Source: Coccinella septempunctata
Taxonomy: Eukaryota; Arthropoda; Insecta; Coleoptera; Coccinellidae
DNA: 64,000 bases
Reading direction: 5' to 3'
Assembly (NCBI RefSeq): GCF_907165205.1
Contig: NC_058189.1
Coordinates: 59,050,270-59,114,269 of the forward strand
Positions 57,613-64,000 of the stretch are shown one piece after another. Under the pieces are notes generated by a model that worked only from the letters and a program-made list of their open reading frames with translations, ran no database searches and had not been told where the DNA came from. Within the stretch, counting starts at the first letter, position 1, and every line of letters begins with the position of its first letter. The translations under genes and the position numbers were made by a program.

Positions 57613-58269
57613 TACAAAAGCACAAAATTCATACCCGCGGACAAAACACAGACGCGAAACGTCGGAAGATCAACGCTATTGTTTGTTGATTCGAATTAAA
57701 ATGCAATTCTATTCCTGATCTCATTAGGTGTGCTGAAAAGGCTGCTAGCAGTCGTCTGTTAAAAAACGCAACAAAAGTCTCGCGCCATCGAGCACCTAAT
57801 TATAGCCACTACAAGAAATGAAAAATGCTCTGCGATGTGTCAGCTCTTTCGTTATTAACTCATTCCATGCAAATTGAAATTTCTACCGAGAAAAACTTAT
57901 CTCTTCGCGTATATACCTTTGTATGCGGCTCCGAATGCGCTACCTAGTAACGTGATTCAGCGCGATAAAAATGATACAATAAGTCATAAATTCATTTGTG
58001 TCACCGACCCGCTAACCCCTCATTAAAGTTTGCTACAAATGGAGCTGAGATAAAGAAAGATTATGGGCGAAATCGTGTGGCTTTCCTGACTGGCGGTAAT
58101 AACACAGCTGGAGACGAACGAGTCCAACGAACTTTTTGAATTTTTTCGAAAAAAGTCGAGTCGAAACCTTTTTCTGAAAAAATCCTAGAGTCTTTTGAAA
58201 TTGGGAAGAAAATTTCTGTTTAATTTCAACGGCCTGTATTCTAGACGGAGGCGGTTGTAAGCCTTTATC
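57613..58269. other. Unannotated, less AT-rich stretch
   Basis: No open frame of note. Composition and lack of repeats suggest unique host DNA, perhaps regulatory. An octamer-like ATGCAAAT lies near 57868. Nothing can be confirmed. Confidence 0.35.
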
Positions 58270-58271
58270 TA

Positions 58272-59031
58272 CAGGCTGAGCAAAATTCGTTGTCTACTAA
58301 AGGGATCTCGAGAACTATAGCAGCTAGAAGAAAACGGATGCACGTTTTTTACGACTAATCCAAATCTGAAAACAGAATCGGAATATGATTTTTATATTTC
58401 GAGTTATAAACCAAAATTGAGATTTTGACGATTGCGAAAAGTTCTCATAACTTTTTTGTCTTTGAAGTTACAGATCTGAAACTTGAACCTTCTTAGGCAC
58501 TTTCAGCTCGAGCTCTTTTTTCATGACCAATCAAGAACTGGAAATAGAATCGGCCTATCATTTTTAGATTTCGAGTTATAAACAAAAATTGAGATTTTGA
58601 CGATTCCGAAAATCCCTCATAACTTTTTTGTCTTTGAAGTTACAGATCTGAAACTTGAATCTTCTTAGGGACTTTCATATGTTGAATCTACTGACAAAAG
58701 ATATTTTTTCAATTCAAAAATGACCAATTCAATAAAAGTTTGCATTTAAAAATGAAAGTTCACCTAATGATTCAAAATGAAAAAATATTTTGAGCTCATC
58801 AGTGGATTCTACGTAAAAAAGTGTCTGTAGAAGATTCAAGTTTCAGATTTGTAACATCAAAGACAAAAAAGTTATGAGAACTTACGAAATTGCCAAACTC
58901 GAAAACGGAGTATCGTAGGAGGCTGCGGTTTTCACCATTCTTTGTTTCTCCGAAAATGAGCTCGGAAGTGTGTCATCCGTTTTCTTCTAGCTGCTATAGT
59001 TCTCAGTAGACAACGAATTTAGCCCACCCTG
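58272..59031. mobile_element. Foldback, GGGCAAAATTCG family, copy 2 (760 bp)
   Basis: Ends TA-CAGGCTGAGCAAAATTCG and the inverted CGAATTTAGCCCACCCTG-TA. The arms pair across CTATAGCAGCTAGAAGAAAA / TTTTCTTCTAGCTGCTATAG. The left half holds a direct repeat of about 140 bp (near 58365-58510 and 58540-58680, both with AGTTACAGATCTGAAACTTG). Copy 1 at 2577 lacks this duplication. Confidence 0.85.
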
Positions 59032-59033
59032 TA

Positions 59034-60955
59034 CAGTACGAGTCTCTAACTCAAAATAAAGTCAGTAAATAAAAAAAAAAAGAATTTTGGAAATATGCTT
59101 GATTAATCTTTCGAATTGTGCTTTTTTGATGTGACAAAATGTTTTACAGGGTGAGTCTTTGACTCCTATAAATATTTTATTTTATGATCAATGAAGATCA
59201 TAATTTTCCCCACTTCATATACCTAGCTTAATTTGTTACAAAGAGAGGAAAACTTGGAAATTTTATGTGGATCTACATTTCTGTGATTTCCAAAAATATA
59301 ATTATGACAAAAAAATTTCCAAATAAAAACTCAAGATTTCTTAAATTGGTATACATATCGTATTGCCTGATGATGAACTGGATTTACATTCATTGTTTCA
59401 CATGGTCATTAAATTCAAAACGCAGAAGATTTTTCTACAAACAGTTGTTTATGTTTATTCATTATGTTTCGAATGTTTTGCGAGAGTAGTCATAATCAGT
59501 TGTAAAAAATATAATTTTTTTCTACGAATTCCGATTTGAAATCGTAAATTTCAAAATACTTGATGATCTTGCTGCACGTTGTGTCTACAAATTATGAACA
59601 AGATTGTATGAAAACAGAATAGGAGGAATTTTAAAAGTGATTTCGGTGAAATATGTGAAAAATAAAAAAAGCTATCACCCTCAATCACCGCTCAATTTCC
59701 AATTTGAAATAAACAAATATCATGACCATAAAGGCTTCCAAATTGAAATTTAATCTGAAGATACTGAATTCTTGCTGACTGTTTCATCAACTTGCTTCCC
59801 TCTATAATGCGAGAAACTTGTTTATTTGAATCGAAATTTCTCTAAAACCCAAATTTCCAATAAACAAAGACAGTTTCATAGAAATTATTGGAGAAACCAG
59901 AACTTGTCTAAAATGATCATTCTATATCCTCAGATATATCCTTTGAAAAGTGACGGTTGCTGGTTCGAATCAATATTTGAACAGATGTTCCAATATGAGT
60001 GTAGAATGAAAGTAAGAGAGATCTTTATAATCATTAAAATTGCTTTGCTGCTTTTATTGAAGCAAGAGTACAGTACTCAAAAAACCACTAGGTAAAATAC
60101 GCCATTACCGAAGTGGCCAATTCAGAAACTTTGAGAATTTGATGTTATCAACCCCCAATACATTAGGCAACGACTTAATCGCCATGAATTATTGAACACA
60201 AACGGAAAATTAATGTTCAGAACGATCAGAATTGTCAATTCGCTTCTGTCCTGAGTGATCACGATAAGCACATCGCAAATCCCGATAACAACTAGATTGT
60301 TCGAGTCTATTTTCAACATGATTTTCAATGCTTTTCACATTAATCTGCATAAATCTGTCATGGTTGGCTTTGCCTGTAATGAAACAACTGCAGTCATTTA
60401 GTCGGGTAACGTCACAATATTCTCTCGGTTGACCTTTGCAGGAAGCCTGATAACTTATCAGCAGTTCGAAACTGTACAGTAAGTAATTCGCCTAGTTTTG
60501 ATAAGAATTTCTCATTCGCTCCGTGTATTTATGGCATAGAAACGCGATAAACGTGGTCATGTGGTTTATGCTGCATATTTGCTTTGTGGAGAGTACTTTG
60601 TTGACTTCGGCTACAAAATTTGTCGACCTACACGACGTTTTATTGGTGTATGAACATCGTCCCATCTTTGGGAGCAATAAAAAGGAACTTTCATAATATG
60701 GAAAGTCATTTTTTCGAAACAGTTATGTACTTGCAGACTCAATAACGATTTCTTGCAACACGCAACGTCTGAAAAGCATTTCTTATAGTTGGGGAGCCCG
60801 AGACAGAAATTCTGGATTTACTCGATCGTGTCAGCTTGATATGAGGGGAGATACCTCGGACCCTGTAGAGTACCTCTACCAAAAATTAGACCTGTGTATA
60901 GGGAGAATTGTCTAGGACAGCCTGCCAGAATAGTAAAAAAAACGATCATTGTACA
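59034..60955. other. Unannotated stretch with a family-D stub
   Basis: At 59147-59185 there is a solitary family-D start (TA-CAGGGTGAGTCTTTGACTC). Otherwise AT-rich with frames of 60-89 codons lacking motifs. 60360-60700 is less AT-rich and may be unique. Confidence 0.4.
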
Positions 60956-60957
60956 AA

Positions 60958-61036
60958 CTCGAGCGTGTCAGATTAAGATATATGTATATGCATATGTTAA
61001 AAAGTATATATTCTCTTGATCTGACAATTTGAGCGT
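60958..61036. repeat. Small palindrome with CGAGCGTGTCAGATTAAG ends
   Basis: CTCGAGCGTGTCAGATTAAG and the imperfect inverted CTTGATCTGACAATTTGAGC enclose an AT-rich centre (ATATATGTATATGCATATG). Further GTGTCAG(A/C)TT motifs occur at 60827, 61587 and 61616. Confidence 0.6.
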
Positions 61037-61219
61037 GACTAAAATGTGTGGGAGGGTGCCAAACTTGCTAAAAAAACGTTACGTGTACATTCTTGGACGG
61101 GGTGGCTTTTTTTCTTATATCGAAGCTAATGATTCAACAAAAAGGAAATAAGAAATATTATCGGATAGTTTCAGCAAGCCGAAACAATAAAAATTGGCCA
61201 TAAAGGACACAAACATCAG

Positions 61220-61563
61220 TTTTTTTCAAATATCTCCTCTCCTGGGCTTTCAATTGTTTTCGCATTCATTATGAAAGTTGTAGGGCACAACATTTTCTAC
61301 AAATTTTGTCAGAAGTAATTTTTTCTACGTTTGAACGTTCTCGAGATATATGGCGATGAATGTACATTCGACTGGATTTCTGCATTGACCTTGGCCTTTC
61401 GCATGTGTGGCTAAGCTCCTCGCCCTTATCGCCCTAACTCGAAAACGTTCAAGAGTATGTAAAATTGCTTCAGACAAAAGTTGTGTAGAATTTTATTATC
61501 TATAACTTTCATTATGAATACCAAAACGATTAGAGGTACAGGAAGAGAGATATTTGAAAAAAA
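61220..61563. repeat. Imperfect inverted repeat
   Basis: Arms 61220-61352 and 61425-61563 pair: CAAATATCTCCTCTCCTG with the complement of CAGGAAGAGAGATATTTG, and CATTATGAAAGTTGTAG with the complement of CTATAACTTTCATTATG. The loop is about 70 bp. Together with the flanking GTGTCAGATTAA motifs it may be one decayed foldback of another family. Confidence 0.6.
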
Positions 61564-61569
61564 TGCCTT

Positions 61570-62228
61570 GTTAACATCTTCAAACTGTCAGATTAAGAAA
61601 ACCCCCCCTGATTAGTGTCAGATTAACGGGTCAACACGTCTGCAACACCAAGATTAACCATCTGAAAATGTGACATGCATGACCGCTGTGACCTTGTGTC
61701 ACGTCCGATTTATCAGTCCTTGCAAATTCAGCTTCATATTCGATTTGTTTCAAGTTTCATTGTGTTTTTTTTGGGCTCATCCTGTTTTTACCCATTTTTC
61801 AGTAAATGAATGAACACTTATTTGTTATATATACCAACGATGAGGCTGAAATTCCAGCCTGTACCTACTATTACGTGAATCAATAATCGAATATTGTCAT
61901 CGAGAGTACAACGAAAATAAACCCTCACAATGACGCACGACATGACAGGTTGACTAAGTCCAACGAAAGTGGACTCCGTCCCTGACCGCTAATGATATTG
62001 TTCGCAGCTTGTGAAAACAAGGCCGAACCTGCCGTGTCATTGACTCTCCGCATACGACAAAACCGCTCGTACGAAATTTCAATCAGGTCAAGTAACTCTC
62101 GAACGGTGCATAAAACCAAATATATGATTCATAAAATTAAAAAACCAAAAACGTGTCTCAAATATACGACGCGGACATTGGCGTAGGAAGAGTTTGTCGA
62201 GATGGCTACGGGCGTCAATTTCAATCAT
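61570..62228. other. Unannotated, less AT-rich stretch
   Basis: Base composition rises in G/C at 61900-62120. A 64-codon minus frame there (61925-62119) contains VRELLDLIEISYERFCRMRR, which reads like real protein but matches nothing I recognise, and a plus frame overlaps it. It could be an exon fragment or a decayed repeat. Confidence 0.3.
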
Positions 62229-62229
62229 A

Positions 62230-63257
62230 CGAGGATACGATATTGAAAAATTCTTAGCCTACCATAGAACCGAACAAAATTTCAATGTCAAAATATTTTA
62301 TTACTCAACATATTCTACTCTTAATTGGATACATTCATTAAAGCGAACCTGCAACGTCTCTAGACCCTTCAAAAAAAATGTTTCTTCTTGCTCTGCAAAT
62401 CAGACCTCCACAGCGTTTTTTACCTCCTCGTTGGAAGAAAATTTACGATCTTTTAAACTTTTTTTCAGTCGATAGTCGGATGGAGCCAAATCTGGTGAAT
62501 AAGTAATTCAATTCAAGTAATTCAAACCCTAAATCACGAATTTTTTGCATACCAACATGAGAATTGTTTGCAGGGGTGTTGTCCTGCAAAAACAAAACAC
62601 CTTTGGATAGCTTTCCGCCTCTTTTCTCCTTAATTTTTCCCCTTAGAGTGGTCACTTATGTCGAATAGTAATCTCCGGTTATTGTTCTACCCTTATCCAA
62701 ATAATCAATCATGATTACTCCATGGTAATCCCAAAAAACTGAAGCAAGAACTTTTCCAGCAGATTTTTGGACACGAAACTTCTTAGTCTTGGAGAAACAG
62801 AGTGTTGCCATTCCAAAGATTGTTGTTTTTCTTCTGGATCGTAGAAATGTAGCCAAGTCTCATTCATAGTAACAATTCGGTTTAAGAAGTCTACATCGTT
62901 TTCAAATCAAGCACAGATCTAACGCGATGCTTCTATACTTGCACGCTTTTGGTCAACATTCCAACATTTGGGGATCCATTTTGCAGCAATTTTTCTCATG
63001 TCTAAATTGATGTGAACTATATTATAATGAACCCGTTCGTATGAAATATTCAGTGCTTCAGATATCCGTTTTAGCAAAATTCGACGGTCTGATAAAATCA
63101 TGTCATGAACTGCATCGATATTTTCGGAGACTAACACAGAAACTGACCTTCCCGATCGGTCATCATCTTTAATGGAAATTTTACCACTTTTGAAGCTTGC
63201 AGTCCAATTTTTCACGGTCGCATACGAAGGACATTGATCACCAAGGGTATTAAGCAT
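62230..63257 (-). mobile_element. mariner-type transposon, copy 5 (5' truncated)
   Basis: The low-coordinate end CGAGGATACGATATTGAAAA follows TA (62228-62229). The high end stops inside the N-terminal coding region at about 63257 (MLNTLGDQC...), so the 5' terminus and first ~40 codons are missing. The break falls at a different place from copy 4. Confidence 0.85.
62443..63257 (-). pseudogene. mariner transposase, broken
   Basis: Three frames cover it. 62919-63257: GDQCPSYATVKNWTASFKSG, LSDRRILLKRISEALNISYE, HINLDMRKIAAKWIPKCWNV. 62656-62856: SKTKKFRVQKSAGKVLASVF, DYHGVIMIDYLDKGRTITGD. 62443-62655: KGVLFLQDNTPANNSHVGMQ, KIRDLGFELLELNYLFTRFG. The first catalytic residues read NETW (from the shifted segment between the first two frames). 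The second Asp is kept (QDN), but the third region is frame-shifted so SPDLAPSD is lost. It is a relic. Confidence 0.85.
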
Positions 63258-63474
63258 GTGTCTTCACATGCACTAAAAGCAGAAGATTTGGAAATTGTTA
63301 AAATAAAGGTAACAGATCTCTATCTCGAAGAATTGTATATGTAACTGTGTTTTGATGTTTTTTTTTAGATTGAAAAAGGGCCCGAACCCGAAACGTCTTA
63401 TATTTGGCTTAAATAAATTAGGTTAAGAAAATTCCAGACGATCAATTAATTTAACACAACAATTATTTTAACCA
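63258..63474. other. Unannotated stretch
   Basis: Contains GGGCCCGAACCCGAAACGTC near 63380, a phrase reminiscent of retroelement tails, but this is not enough to assign it. Confidence 0.3.
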
Positions 63475-63670
63475 GGGTGGGCAAAACTCGTTGTATACTG
63501 AGAGGATCTCGACAGCAGCTAGACATTCTCGACCTCTTTTTTTTTCGAGTAACCCAGATCTGAAAACAGAACCGGCCTATCATTTCTAGATTTTGAGTTA
63601 TGAACAGAAATTGAGAAATTGCCATTGCATTGCCATGCATAGAAAAAGTTATTCGACAATCGGTAATTCC
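63475..63670. repeat. GGGCAAAATTCG-family fragment, copy 3
   Basis: Begins CAGGGTGGGCAAAACTCGTT then GTATACTGAGAGGATCTCGA and GATCTGAAAACAGAACCGGC, matching the left arm of the foldbacks at 2577 and 58272. The right arm is absent. Confidence 0.65.
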
Positions 63671-64000
63671 TATCACAGAGTATTGAATCCACGAATATTA
63701 CATGCATATTGAACAGTCGCCTACCTAATTATTGTCTTATTTATTCAATAGTGAAACAGAAAGCAGGAATTTTTTTTCTCATGAAATATTTTGCTGGAAA
63801 AATTTAATAAAGTCATATTAGAATTACTCATAAAATAGTGTCTGTAAAATGTCCTAATACTCCTAATGATTTTTGAGTACACGAGATAAAACAAGCGAGT
63901 AATTCAGCATTATTGAAATGTGTTATTGAAAATGTTAGGTGGATTGAAGATTTAAAGGGGTTTTCATAACACTGCAACCTAGGCTTTCGGCGTTAGAATC
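63671..64000. other. Unannotated stretch to the window end
   Basis: No feature recognised. Confidence 0.4.

Noticed and set aside
63370..63420. GAACCCGAAACGTC phrase resembling a retroelement tail
   Set aside because: Too short, and no coding region beside it. A database search would be needed.
1..64000. CRISPR array, bacterial operon or ribosome-binding sites
   Set aside because: No regularly spaced direct repeats; tRNA structure without encoded CCA, LINEs, mariner and PIF elements all indicate eukaryotic nuclear DNA.

Overview
This window looks like insect nuclear DNA. It is AT-rich, holds two eukaryotic tRNA genes, and is dominated by decayed transposable elements: mariner and other Tc1/mariner-type elements, PIF/Harbinger, non-LTR retrotransposons and many long inverted-repeat (foldback) elements. 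The five mariner copies and the abundance of TA-flanked CAGGGTG-ended foldbacks fit a beetle or another repeat-rich insect, but the species cannot be fixed from sequence alone. I found no intact host protein-coding gene. The only intact functional genes I can support are tRNA-Ala(TGC) at 41219-41290 (minus) and tRNA-Ser(TGA) at 52834-52915 (plus).

Layout. 1-12.6 kb: mariner copies at 851-2044 and about 7120-7706, a GGGCAAAATTCG-type foldback (2577-3155), a family-D element (4274-5234), a Tc1-like transposase scrap (5668-5866), a small ACGGCCGT MITE (8619-8790), an internally deleted PIF/Harbinger element with perfect TAA target duplication (9275-10015), and a 5'-truncated LINE, family A (10588-11486). 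12.6-17.1 kb: a 927-bp foldback, then a LINE of family B split by a 1.69-kb foldback sitting inside the RT catalytic YADD motif. 17.8-23 kb: family-D copies, a transposase-tail element and a double foldback (21168-22111). 23.5-24.3 kb: mariner copy 3. 28.2-30.3 kb: a family-D copy interrupted by a 1.44-kb foldback that carries a transposase C-terminus. 31.4-33.2 kb: family R copy A with a nested foldback. 34.6-38.9 kb: three family-D copies and a nested foldback. 41-47 kb: tRNA-Ala, a foldback, LINE-B tails and family R copy B. 47.8-52.7 kb: a family-D copy with a doubly nested foldback, mariner copy 4, a diverged D relative and a possible Helitron end. 52.8-64 kb: tRNA-Ser, a transposase-tail fragment, LINE-A copy 2, family R copy C, a foldback, unclassified inverted repeats and mariner copy 5. 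Stretches between these (for example 24.3-27.1, 33.2-34.6, 38.9-41.2 and 59.2-60.9 kb) show no recognisable gene.

The most interesting structure is the foldback group ending in CAGGGTG/CACCCTG (sometimes degenerate). Two internal comparisons, the LINE YADD site and family R copy C, reconstruct the empty site and show a 2-bp TA target duplication. In three foldbacks (21168-22111, 36803-37523, 47946-48822) a second such element sits at or within a few bases of the TA at the hairpin apex of the outer palindrome. Several members keep short transposase C-terminal remnants ending in an HFEHL-like motif, which ties the group to a Tc1/mariner-type transposase. The parts do not form a pathway: the window is a record of repeated, nested transposition followed by decay.
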